Positions 32,347 through 42,262 of a stretch of DNA of 64,000 bases are shown piece by piece (the stretch's first letter is position 1; each line of letters starts with the position of its first letter). The stretch lies in assembly GCF_050003625.1 (NCBI RefSeq), contig NC_134398.1:113250145-113314144 (forward strand). The letters are read 5' to 3'. A program made the translations under genes and the position numbers. The notes under the pieces are model-generated. The model did no database searches, had not been told where the DNA came from, and was given only the letters and a program-made list of their open reading frames with translations. Source of the DNA: Haematobia irritans (lineage: Eukaryota; Arthropoda; Insecta; Diptera; Muscidae).

Positions 32347-33280
32347 AAGGGTGATTTGTTAAGAGCTTGATAACTTTTTAAAAAAAAAAAACGCATAAAA
32401 TTTGCAAAATCTCATCGGTTCTTTATTTGAAACGTTAGATTGGTCCATGACATTTACTTTTTGAAGATAATTTCATTTAAATGTTGACCGCGGCTGCGTC
32501 TTAGGTGGTCCATTCGGAAAGTCCAATTTTGGGCAACTTTTTCGAGCATTTCGGCCGGAATAGCCCGAATTTCTTCGGAAATGTTGTCTTCCAAAGCTGG
32601 AATAGTTGCTGGCTTATTTCTGTAGACTTTAGACTTGACGTAGCCCCACAAAAAATAGTCTAAAGGCGTCAAATCGCATGATCTTGGTGGCCAACTTACC
32701 GGTCCATTTCTTGAGATGAATTGTTCTCCGAAGTTTTCCCTCAAAATGGCCATAGAATCGCGAGCTGTGTGGCATGTAGCGCCATCTTGTTGAAACCACA
32801 TGTCAACCAAGTTCAGTTCTTCCATTTTTGGCAACAAAAAGTTTGTTAGCATCGAACGATAGCGATCGCCATTCACCGTAACGTTGCGTCCAACAGCATC
32901 TTTGAAAAAATACGGTCCAATGATTCCACCAGCGTACAAACCACACCAAACAGTGCATTTATCGGGATGCATGGGCAGTTCTTGAACGGCTTCTGGTTGC
33001 TCTTCACTCCAAATGCGGCAATTTTGCTTATTTACGTAGCCATTCAACCAGAAATGAGCCTCATCGCTGAACAAAATTTGTCGATAAAAAAGCGGAATTT
33101 CTGCCAACTTTTCTAGGGCCCATTCACTGAAAATTCGACGTTGTGGCTCGTTAGTAAGTCTATTCATGATGAAATGTCAAAGCATACTGAGCATCTTTCT
33201 CTTTGACACCATGTCTGAAATCCCACGTGATCTGTCAAATACTAATGCATGAAAATCCTAACCTCAAAAGAATCACCCTT
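32347..33280 (-). mobile_element. DD41D (rosa-like) element, deleted copy 2
   Basis: AAGGGTGATT ends, TA at 32345-32346 and 33281-33282. The empty site AGAATATATTATG is seen in unit 4 near 35176. An unbroken frame of 237 codons (33167-32454) starts at the true ATG (MNRLTNE) but has lost the rest of the DNA-binding domain, passing straight to PQRRIFSEWALEKLAE. Confidence 0.88.
32454..33167 (-). CDS. DD41D transposase, catalytic half with an intact frame
   Basis: Part of a Tc1/mariner-superfamily transposase. Catalytic acids: FSDEAHFWLNG, FQQDGATCHTA and LTPLDYFLWGY. 41 residues separate the second and third D, the spacing of the rosa (DD41D) group. The open frame starts at ATG 33167 and ends FKK. 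Since the helix-turn-helix domain is missing, the product could not bind the ends by itself. It could only matter as a dominant interfering fragment, if it is made at all. Of the three copies here this is the only one with all three D residues in one frame. Confidence 0.85.
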   Translation of the reverse strand: MNRLTNEPQRRIFSEWALEKLAEIPLFYRQILFSDEAHFWLNGYVNKQNCRIWSEEQPEAVQELPMHPDKCTVWCGLYAGGIIGPYFFKDAVGRNVTVNGDRYRSMLTNFLLPKMEELNLVDMWFQQDGATCHTARDSMAILRENFGEQFISRNGPVSWPPRSCDLTPLDYFLWGYVKSKVYRNKPATIPALEDNISEEIRAIPAEMLEKVAQNWTFRMDHLRRSRGQHLNEIIFKK

Positions 33281-34824
33281 TATTATGTTTGGGGCATGAA
33301 TGTTTCATAAAAATCATGTGTGTGAATACAAACATGTATAAATTTACAAATTTCGACTAAACATACATATGTTGTGATATTTTATTCAAAGCGACAGAGA
33401 GAGTATAGAGAAAGAAATAGAGATGGAAACCGGGAGAGTTGACAAAAGATATCAACATAACACAGCGAAAGAATCAAAAGATAGCAATTTCTGTGAAACC
33501 GCTTGTATGTTGTTTCGGAAAACTGTTTTATGATAAGGCCAAAAATTTGATATGCTTAAGTCTAAATATTATTTAATTTGACTAAAGAGAATGGACATTC
33601 GGAACCAAGAGAATAGACATTTGAAAAACAAACAGCATATGTTTTCGCCTTGAGAGTAGCATTTTATGTATGTGTGGATATGTGTTTTGTTTATCATTTT
33701 GGCATTATGGGCACAATTTTTTTCTTGGTTCGTTAAAAGAAATCAGGGGTCTTCATAAAAATAACGAAAGGGCACTATACTCTTTTTAGAGTTGGGACAG
33801 TAAAATGAAATAAGGAGGAAATAGTGAAAAATTATGCAGTAAAATGTATAAAAACAAATTTTAGTTCCTCTTTATTAATAAGTAGTCCACAAGGAGTTGA
33901 CGGACACCTTCAAATATAAAAGCGGGCATTAAGTTCGAGTTTTGCAACTAAAACAATTTAAAAAGATTATTTTCTTTAAAATGAATTATTAAAGAAAAAT
34001 AAAAGGCATTTTAGAGCGATGGTGTTAAATGCTAGTAAAAAACTGTTCACGCCTAAATAAATTTATGTTTATATTATAAAATTATTTATGTATCTTTTTA
34101 CTCGACTCCACGTTCTTCTTTTGTTAGAGTTTTTGAATTCCTTTCAAATTTTAAAGTTTTGTACCAAAAATAGTTTTTTGTTACAAAATTGTTATTTTTG
34201 CAATAAAAAATAATATTTTATCCAAAAATCAGTCAATTTCGTTTATATCAAGCACTGTTACTGACTATAAATCTTTAATAACCCACATTTCGAAGTTTCA
34301 TTATAAAAATTTAATATAGTATAAATATAAATGTGTAAATTAAAAAAAAGTGTTCGGTCGGAGCAGGGATTGAACCCACGACCCTTTGCATGCAAGGCAG
34401 ACATGATAACCACTGCTCCACGTGGCAAACAAATGTATGTTTCTGTTAAATAATGTTATGTTTGCATGGGCTCGTGGGCGCTGCAAACTATGCTATATAA
34501 ATATAACGTATAACGATAATTATCTGTTGGTGACTATAACAGCTACGTAGCCCAGTGGATAGTGTGTTGGCTTACAAACTGTAAGGTCCTCGGTTCGATT
34601 CTCCGTGTAGGCGAAAGGTAAAATTTAAAAAATTTATAAAAGTGAATAATTTCTTCAACATTATTTGTATTACAGAAAAAGGTGCCAAGAACTAAAATAT
34701 TTCGTGGAAGTGAAAAAATTCTTCCAAGCATATAATATTTTTGGGCTCAAAATATATAAAACAAAACATATAATATGTTCACATAAAACATACCTATTAA
34801 TGTTTCGGCAGTATCCAATAATAT

Positions 34825-35028
34825 ATTTGCAATATAAAAATCTTACTACGAAATGTGGACAATTTACTAAGAAAAAAATTTGTATGGAAAAAAATTTTTG
34901 TAGTAAAAATTAACTTAACGATATTACCGATTCGTATGATGGCTACCTACAGATTAATTCCCTTTTTATTATAAGTTGGAGTGTTTTTCCTCACATTGAA
35001 AATTTTAGATAAAGTATAATAAAAAGTA
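34825..35028. repeat. Start of tandem segment A
   Basis: GCAATATAAAAATCTTACTACGAAATGTGGACAATTTACTAAG… matches segment B from about 48229 on. Segment A is 34825-48228, with unit 4 and the gypsy element inserted in it. Net length without inserts is roughly 2.5 kb. Confidence 0.7.
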
Positions 35029-36500
35029 CACTGTTAGAAAAATATGTTTTTCATATGTTCCGATATAAACAAAATGTGTTTCGGGCACAATTTTTAAACA
35101 CAATATATTTAAGTGCAAACATGTAATGTTCCTAAACTAACACTAAATGTTTGGGACACATATGTTAATATGTTAGAATATATTATGTTTGGGGCATGAA
35201 TGTTTCATAAAAATAATATGTGTGAATGTAAACATATATAAATTTACAAATTTCGAGTAAACATATATATGTTGTGATATTTTATTCAGAGAGCGACAGA
35301 GAGAGAGAGAGAGAGAGTATAGAGAAAGAAATAGAGATGGAAACCGGGAGGGTTGACGAGAGATATCAACATAACACAGCGAGAGAATCAAAAGAGAGCA
35401 ATTTCTGTGAAACTGCTTGTATGTTGTTTCGGAAAGTCTAAATATTATTTAATTTGAATACTCGTGTAAAGAGAATAGACATTCGGAAGCGGGCATTAAG
35501 TTCGAGTTTTGCTAAAAAATTGAAAAAAGGTTATTTTCTTTAAAATGAATTATTAAAGAAAAGTAAAAGGCAAAACAGGGTCATTTTAGAACGATAATGC
35601 CAACTTAATACCGGCCTTAAGGGTAAAAATGAAATTAAGTACAAAACACGATAAGTTTATTATAGAATTATTTATGTATGTTTATACTCGACTCCACGTT
35701 CTTCTTTTGTTAGAGTTTTTGAATTCCTTCCAACATTTCAAGCTTTTATACCAAAAACAGTTTTTTGCTACAAAATTGTTATTTTTGCAATAAAAAAAAT
35801 TATCCAAAAGCTCAGTCCATTTCGTTTATATCAAGCACTGTTCTTTTCTGACTGTAAATCTTTAATAACACACATTTCGAAGTTTCATTGTAAAAATTTC
35901 ATTTAATAATATAAAAATATAAATACAAAAATTAAAAAAAAAATTGGTGTTCGGTCGGAGTAGGGATTGAACCCAGGACCTTTTGCATGCAAGGCGGACA
36001 TGCTAACCACTGCTCCACGTGGCCAACAAATATATGTTTCTGTTGAATAATGTTTTGTTTGCATCGGCTCGTGGGCGCTGCAAACTATGCTATATAAATG
36101 TAACTTATAACGATATTTGTCTATTGGTAACTATAACAGCTACGTAGCCCAGTGGTAGTGTGTTGGCTTACAAATTGCATGGTTCCCGGTTCGATTCTCA
36201 GTCCAGGCGAAAGGTAAAATTATAAAATTGAATAATTTCTTCAACATTATTTGTATTACAGAAAAGGGTGCCAAGAACTAAAAAAATTCGTGGAAGTGAA
36301 AATTATGTGAGGGAATGAGCACAATCTTCTTTGGGGAAAATTCTTCCAAGCATATAATATTTTTGGGCTCAAAATGCTTCACAACTTATATGTTCACATA
36401 AAACAAACATATTAATGTTTCGGCAGTATCCACTAATATATGTGCTTCCTGCAAAATATGTTTGGAACATATGTTAGAGGAGCGATTTTTTCTGAGGGTG
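35029..36500 (+). mobile_element. CAC…GTG-family unit 4, 1472 bp
   Basis: Starts CACTGTTAGAAAAATATG, ends TTTTTTCTGAGGGTG, flanked by TA at 35027-35028 and 36501-36502. Segment B (48350-48365) has the empty site AAAAAGTAGTTAATATAATCC. Carries class 1 (minus, 35951-36028) and class 2 (plus, 36133-36208) tRNA-like modules and a GA-rich block at 35290-35400. Confidence 0.8.
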
Positions 36501-36502
36501 TA

Positions 36503-36877
36503 GTTAATATAATCCTTGACGGGTGTATATCATTTTTTATAGATTCCTCATAAATTTGGTATATATTTTACTTTAACTTATAGATAGAATTCCAACTAAT
36601 CAATAAAAGTGCTAATGGAAAATGAAGTGAGAAGAGAGTAATGAAATCATTGCATCATGAGAGGGAATTTTTAGAGACATTTTGTGTATATCTCGTATGA
36701 TTGTTTGTGTTTGTTATTGCGTCATTTATGCTGTTGTTGGTTGTTTTGATTCTAGAGACAATGGAATGTCCCTTGTGTGTTGTTGGTATTTTTTGTGGTG
36801 AGAGTTGTTTTATTGCAATAGCGAGATCAGAAATGGATCGTGTGTGTGTGTGGAGTTGTTTTTTTTTCGGCAGGTAT
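36503..36877. repeat. Segment A, continued
   Basis: Matches 48362-48570 of segment B (TTTTGTGTATATCTCGTATGATTGTTTGTGTT). It has an extra T/G-rich stretch around 36740-36870 (GTGTGTGTGTGG). The left target duplication of the gypsy element, GTAT, is at 36874-36877. Confidence 0.65.
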
Positions 36878-38849
36878 TGTAACGTGTGGGAAATTTATTC
36901 TAGAATTTCCATTCTAAAAAAATCAAACATAAACCCTTTTTTATGGTAAGAGCACTAAGTCGAGTGGGACTCATAAATCACTAGCTACAACGGTGAATGG
37001 GGGGGTTCTTGACTAGCCTCTTACAAGTAAACGTTACAACTTTAATTTAATGAGTCCCTTTTTCCTCAAATTAATACGGAAACTAAATGAGCGATTGGAC
37101 AGTAAATAATATTTTAATTTTGAAACGGGGAATTTCATGCATTAATGATTCAGATACTCTTTGGTGACATGTGGTATCCTCTTTCACCCACCCTACCAAT
37201 ATCTTCTTGACTTACATGTTTGTAGAAGATCCCATAACGCTTTTACCCACCAGATAAGAAGAAAAGTCTAAATTTAGCAATTCATTTTTTCAGATTTAAT
37301 GTATTAAGTAAAAAGAATCATGTTTACAATATCAATTTTAGTACGTACTTCAATTAACTGTTGAATAATCTTTAATTTAAAATTAAAGTATAACATAATA
37401 GAAAGCAAATATTAAATAACAAAATAAGAACAAAATAGATCATAGTTTTGATTGTTTTGCTGTACAGTAATATGTAAACTTGAACATGTTACATTGATTG
37501 TATTGTTGTATTATTGGTATCTTTTTTCTTCTACGTCATACTATATTCCCAATATGTTTCTCATTTTTACCATGTTTTAACAAATAGCTTATAACTATCA
37601 TAGAGTACAACTCACCAAATGAATGTAGTACAAAAACAAAACTCACAACAGTTGTAGAGGCCTCTGGAACTTATTGCGGTGAATGCTGTTATTAATTTTC
37701 TGTAATTAATGGGAATAATGTAATTCGGTAAAAAGTTAATATCGTATAGTAGATCAAACCCGAAGATTAGAAAAATTATTGTTTTGTTCTGTTTTTTTGT
37801 TTTTTTTTTTATGAAAATTAAGCTCCAACAAAATTTAGTAATGTTGATAGAAATTTCTTTTGATAAATATAAATAAAAAAAATAATACTTTGATTCGAAT
37901 ATATTTCAAAATACAATATTTTGAGGTTATTTGTTTTTTTTTTTTTTTTTTTTTTTGATTATTATTATTTTCTTTTTTTTTTCTTTTTAAAACGTTTTCA
38001 AGACTATCAGGAATTTAGGTTGTAGAAAGCTGCATTGGTTTTCAAAAATTTTGTTTTGTTTTTTTTTCTGGACGATCAATAGGGAACCGGTATAGACAAT
38101 TGAATGGGATACAATTAGTAGCACGTTGCAAATTCCAAAGCTCCACTTCTATTTCCAGCAAAAGAATTTTCAGGAATTTGGTTTTTAATCCCACGTTGGA
38201 TGGTTTTAAAAATTTCAGTGATTTCACGGAATTTAATTGTTCATTTAGACACTTCATAAGATTTCTTTGTCTATTGTCAATTCCGACTTATTTTATTCGA
38301 TGGAATTTTATGTAATATAATTTTTGACACAATTATTTTAGTTAAGTCTTAATAATTTCTGATTGTCTTTTTTTCTGGAGATCTTTGCTTGTCGAAGTAT
38401 AGTTTTAAAAAAAGATCGACATGAGTTTTCTATTTCTAAGCAAGTCTCCTCAACAAACAAAAAAAATGCTAACGGTCTGTCCGTTTCTCATTTATGACCC
38501 TCACCAACTCACTATTATCATTCAATTTATGCCAGCGAGAACCAAAAAATAGCAAAAAGAATTAAAAAAAAAATTATGATATGCTCCTTTGTCTTCCTCC
38601 CATTACTAGTTCATTTCTGTTATACCTATAGTTATAGGAGAGATGCAATTGGAGGCTCTGTTATATGATTGCCTAACATAACTCTGTTATAAATATGTTT
38701 CCCAATAAAACTCTCACTTGCAATCTCTGCAATTGAGCCTATTGCTTAGACTCTTCGTGATGTTTTTAACAGAGGTCTGAGTGCAAACAAATACCATAGG
38801 GGACTTCAATTAGCATGTCAGATTTTGTATATTAATTTCGAACATTACA
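36878..38849 (-). repeat. 3' LTR
   Basis: 1972 bp with TG…CA ends (plus strand TGTAACGTGTGGG … CGAACATTACA). Comparing by eye with the other LTR I find about seven base substitutions and a few homopolymer length changes. Frames inside it (for example 38042-38315) are present in both LTRs and have no recognisable product. Confidence 0.9.
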
Positions 38850-38905
38850 AAACCAGATAAGATGTGTTTGTTTAACAGACATCTTAGATGGAAATGTTAG
38901 ATATT

Positions 38906-41470
38906 CTAAGACTTGATGTCTTTAGCATGGAACTTGCCTATTATTCTACCATTTAAATCTTCTAGTAAATATATATTATTGCCACATTTTTCCTTGACTT
39001 TTGCCTTGACAAATGGTGGTGCTAATTTAGCACTGAAATTTCCAGATTTTCTACTCTGCACAAAATTTCGTCTATAAACATGTTGACCAATTTCGAATGA
39101 TACTTGCCGAGCACGTAGATTATATTGTTTCACATTTGCGTTATATGCCTTGCGGATATTTGTCATTACATCTTGCCTGATCAAGTATAATCGGTCGTCC
39201 TGATTTAATTGGAATGAATGTTCACCTAAAGACTGAATATTATTGAGAAGAGTGTACGTTGAACCATGGGTAATCATATTTATCCCAAATAAACAATAAT
39301 ATGGCGATGTACCAGTAGATTGGTGATGGGAATTTCTTAGCGCGCAGGATATACCAGTGAGATTTTCGTCCCAGTTTCTTTGATCCATGCCGATGTATGC
39401 TCTTATTGCCGCAAGTAACGATCGGTTCACGCGTTCTGACGCGTTTGCTTGCGGACAATAGAGAGCAGTATAAACATGTCTTACCCCCAAGTTCTCCAAA
39501 AAGTCATTGAATTCCTTCGCCCGAAATTGCACCCCGTTATCACTAATCAGTGACTCCGGAACTCCATATACATGAAATATGTTTCTAAGAAGAAATTTTT
39601 GAATAGGTTCCGTTGAAAATTTCTTCAAAGGACATATCCAGTGAAATTTGGAGAAATGATCAAGTACAATAAGTAGACCAATGTAACCATTTCGGCTACG
39701 GGGATATGGACCCAAAAGGTCCACATACAGACGTTGAAATGGTCTAACGGACACAGTGGGAGCTCCCATTAATGGCGTCAATTTCCTATTAGTCGGTTTG
39801 GTACAGTTACATACGTCACAGGCTTTTATATAGGCACGGACGTCCTTGACTAAACCAGGCCAATAGAAATACCTTCTGATTAGCTCGATAGTCTTAGACA
39901 TTCCTCCATGGGACGCTATTACACAATCATGAGCGCGTTGTATTACAGCTCCTCGTAATGATGTGGGTACCCAAAGTTTCCAACAAAGGTCCTCTTGGTT
40001 CACGTCACCAGCATAATGATCGGTCCGTATATATATAAATCTATCAATTATTTTGATATCAGGATACTTGTCCTGATTATCGAAAATTTTCCTTTTCAGA
40101 AGAATGTATTCCTCTTCATCGAAACCTGGGGATTGTAAATCTATCTCGGGGCCTATCATTTCTATAGATTCAACGCATTCTCCTATCCTAGAAAGTGAGT
40201 CTGGAACGATATGGTCCTTCCCCTTCCTATGGCTTATGGTGAAGTTGTAGCCTTGGATCTTTAGGGCCCAGCGAGCTAGACGACCGCTGAGGTTCGGTTG
40301 CCTCATTAGCCATACTAGACTCGCATGGTCCGTGATGACCTCAAATTCCTGAAGCTCCACATAACATCGGAACTTCTCTATTGCCTCCAACGCCGCCAGA
40401 CATTCGCGTTCTGTGACGCTATAGTTCCTCTGGGCCGAGTTGAGTTTCCGGGACATGAAGGAAATAGGCCGTTCGTCTCCATTTTCGTCTTTCTGTGTCA
40501 AAACTGCCCCGATTCCCACATCACTAGCGTCACAGTGAATATAAAATTTTCTTGAAAAATCAGGATTTACTAAAATGGGTGCGGACGTCAAAAGTTCCTT
40601 TACCGCTACAAACGCCTCATTAGCCTCTTTAGTCCATATAAATTTCCTTTTTGAAGACATAGTCTCCGTAATGGGAAATGTGAGTTCCGCAAAATTTTTA
40701 AGAAAACGACGGTACCAGCCAGCAAGTCCCATAAAACCCCGGACTTGCTTAACATTTTTCGGTTCTGGCCAGGACAAAATCGCGGACACCTTTTCTGGGT
40801 CCGTCGTGATTCCTCCGTTTCCAATAATGTAACCCAAATATTTCGTTTGGGTAACACAAAAATTACATTTTCGTATATTTAGTGTAAGATTACCTTTACG
40901 AAATTGTTGAGCCAATTGCATAAGGACTAGCAGGTGCTCTTCAAACGTTTTGGACACAACACAGACATCATCAAGATAGCCGAATACACAGTGTGACAGT
41001 TCAGGAGGTATTATTTGGTCTATTAAACGGCACATAGTAGATGGGGCATTGGTTAAGCCAAATGGCATAACCTTAAATTGATAAAGCGGACGGCCAGGGA
41101 CGGAAAAGGCTGTTAATGGTTTGGAATTATCGGACAGACGGACTTGCCAATAGGCATCTTTCAAATCTAATTTAGTGATAATATTCGCTTTCGGTATTCG
41201 GGAAAATATTCTCTCTATGGACTGTATGGGATACGCATCCTTTACTGTTACACTGTTTAGTTTTCTGGCATCAAGACATAATCTGACTTTGCCAGGTTTT
41301 ATGACTAGTCTTACCGGAGAGCTCCAAGCACTTTGCAAAGGCTCGATTACTCCCAAACTCAACATCCGATCAATCTCAGCAAACATTAGTTTTTCTACCG
41401 CCGGAGAAACGGGATAACTACGCTGCTTAATTGGCTGAGATTGACCCACGTCGATATGGTGTGTCACCAA
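38906..41470 (-). CDS. pol: gypsy Pol: reverse transcriptase, RNase H, integrase
   Basis: About 850 residues. RT: LDLKDAYWQV near residue 101, MPFGLTNAPS near 135, catalytic YLDD at 165-168. RNase H: IHCDASDVGIGAVL, TERECLAALEAIEKF, VITDHASLVW. Integrase: HHCC zinc motif (HDCVIASHGG … CDVCNC), core acids in YVDLLGPYP, LISDNGVQF and NASERVNRS. It starts at a TTG, not an ATG, and lies in the -1 frame relative to the protease, overlapping its end, so it is expected to be made by frameshifting in an AAACCCCCTTGG stretch near 41467-41478. Stop at 38906; only 56 bp separate it from the LTR, so there is no env. Confidence 0.92.
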   Translation of the reverse strand: MVTHHIDVGQSQPIKQRSYPVSPAVEKLMFAEIDRMLSLGVIEPLQSAWSSPVRLVIKPGKVRLCLDARKLNSVTVKDAYPIQSIERIFSRIPKANIITKLDLKDAYWQVRLSDNSKPLTAFSVPGRPLYQFKVMPFGLTNAPSTMCRLIDQIIPPELSHCVFGYLDDVCVVSKTFEEHLLVLMQLAQQFRKGNLTLNIRKCNFCVTQTKYLGYIIGNGGITTDPEKVSAILSWPEPKNVKQVRGFMGLAGWYRRFLKNFAELTFPITETMSSKRKFIWTKEANEAFVAVKELLTSAPILVNPDFSRKFYIHCDASDVGIGAVLTQKDENGDERPISFMSRKLNSAQRNYSVTERECLAALEAIEKFRCYVELQEFEVITDHASLVWLMRQPNLSGRLARWALKIQGYNFTISHRKGKDHIVPDSLSRIGECVESIEMIGPEIDLQSPGFDEEEYILLKRKIFDNQDKYPDIKIIDRFIYIRTDHYAGDVNQEDLCWKLWVPTSLRGAVIQRAHDCVIASHGGMSKTIELIRRYFYWPGLVKDVRAYIKACDVCNCTKPTNRKLTPLMGAPTVSVRPFQRLYVDLLGPYPRSRNGYIGLLIVLDHFSKFHWICPLKKFSTEPIQKFLLRNIFHVYGVPESLISDNGVQFRAKEFNDFLENLGVRHVYTALYCPQANASERVNRSLLAAIRAYIGMDQRNWDENLTGISCALRNSHHQSTGTSPYYCLFGINMITHGSTYTLLNNIQSLGEHSFQLNQDDRLYLIRQDVMTNIRKAYNANVKQYNLRARQVSFEIGQHVYRRNFVQSRKSGNFSAKLAPPFVKAKVKEKCGNNIYLLEDLNGRIIGKFHAKDIKS

Positions 41471-41910
41471 GGGGGTTTGACCCAGACCCTCATTTTCGAA
41501 CTCGGAAATAATGATTTAATCGCCTCAAGTTTTCGAATCTGTGACTCATTGAGCGGAAAACTTTGGTTACACCCTTGTGTGGTATCATCCGAAATTGGAT
41601 CATCTGTCATATTTATGGATCCTATTATACCTGGTGCGAGTCTAAATTTTCGCCAAAAGTCTGTGCCTAATATAAGGTCTTGTTTTATTGACGGAATAAT
41701 ATATAGTCGCATTTTCTCCTTCTGTCCCTTATAAATCATCTCTATTTCTATAAAGCCCGTCACAATATGATTCTTACCATCTGCAGTCTGAACGACGGAG
41801 TGTATTTTCCTGAAAGTACTTAAATTCGTAAATCCCTCCATTGCCATATCACTTCCTATACAGGAAATATTCGCGCATGTGTCTAATAATCCATGAACTG
41901 TCCTATTCAA
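41464..41910 (-). CDS. gypsy aspartic protease
   Basis: Retropepsin region: GLLDTCANISCIG, and DLILGTDFWRKF as the second conserved loop (ILG). The active triad normally reads D-T/S-G; here it is D-T-C, which may weaken or abolish activity. The frame has no ATG at its start and is open upstream to about 42000, so it must be reached by recoding from gag. It ends RVWVKPPW, overlapping pol. A linker frame (42006-42262) separates it from gag and lies one frame away from each, so either two shifts or one indel are involved. Confidence 0.8.
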   Translation of the reverse strand: MNRTVHGLLDTCANISCIGSDMAMEGFTNLSTFRKIHSVVQTADGKNHIVTGFIEIEMIYKGQKEKMRLYIIPSIKQDLILGTDFWRKFRLAPGIIGSINMTDDPISDDTTQGCNQSFPLNESQIRKLEAIKSLFPSSKMRVWVKPPW

Positions 41911-42005
41911 AAACGATACCTCCGCATAAAATCTATTGTCCTTGGAATTTAATATTGAAGAAACAAGCTTTTGTTGAGTTTGGCGAATTTTTTTATAAAA
42001 GTTTC

Positions 42006-42262
42006 TTAAACGAACGGTGGACCTTTTCGGTTCGGATTGTTTTCAACGTTAGGTTCTAAATGTTCATTAAATATTCTCTGTCTAACTCGATTATAATTCT
42101 GAAGCCTTTGATGGTATGTTGAATGGGGAAAAATTATGTTATTCAACTCAGTATCTAAATTTGAGCTAACTTCTTTTGAGTTAGTCTGTAAATCGGTAAT
42201 GTTATCCACTAATGTGGTTATTTGGGTAACATTCGGCTGTTGTTGAATGTTCCCACTGCAGA
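42006..42262 (-). CDS. gag-protease linker frame
   Basis: The -1 frame entered at GGGAAAC. It is open through VDNITDLQTNSKEV and ends NPNRKGPPFV at 42006. It has no domain and no ATG. The protease then lies in a further -1 frame that overlaps it. This may be the real N-terminus of the protease with a single-base indel in this copy. Confidence 0.55.

Larger units (their letters stand above)
32193..34824 (+). mobile_element. CAC…GTG-family unit 3, split by a DD41D element and 3'-truncated
   Basis: Begins CACTCTTAGAAAAATATG, is interrupted at a TA by 32347-33280, and continues with both tRNA-like modules (class 1 minus at 34352-34428, class 2 plus at 34540-34615). It stops at CAATAATATAT (34824), short of the GAGGGTG end. 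Like unit 4 it has an extra GACAGAGAGAG…GAGAATCAAAAGA block (33370-33490) missing from units 1 and 2. Confidence 0.72.

Noticed and set aside
20981..36210. tRNA genes at the GGGTTCAATTCC / GGTTCGATTCTC sites
   Set aside because: A and B boxes are present, but I find no full cloverleaf, and all copies lie inside SINEs or transposon units in several nearly identical versions. They are tRNA-derived modules, not tRNA genes.
38850..38905. An env gene in the gypsy element
   Set aside because: Only 56 bases separate the pol stop from the 3' LTR.
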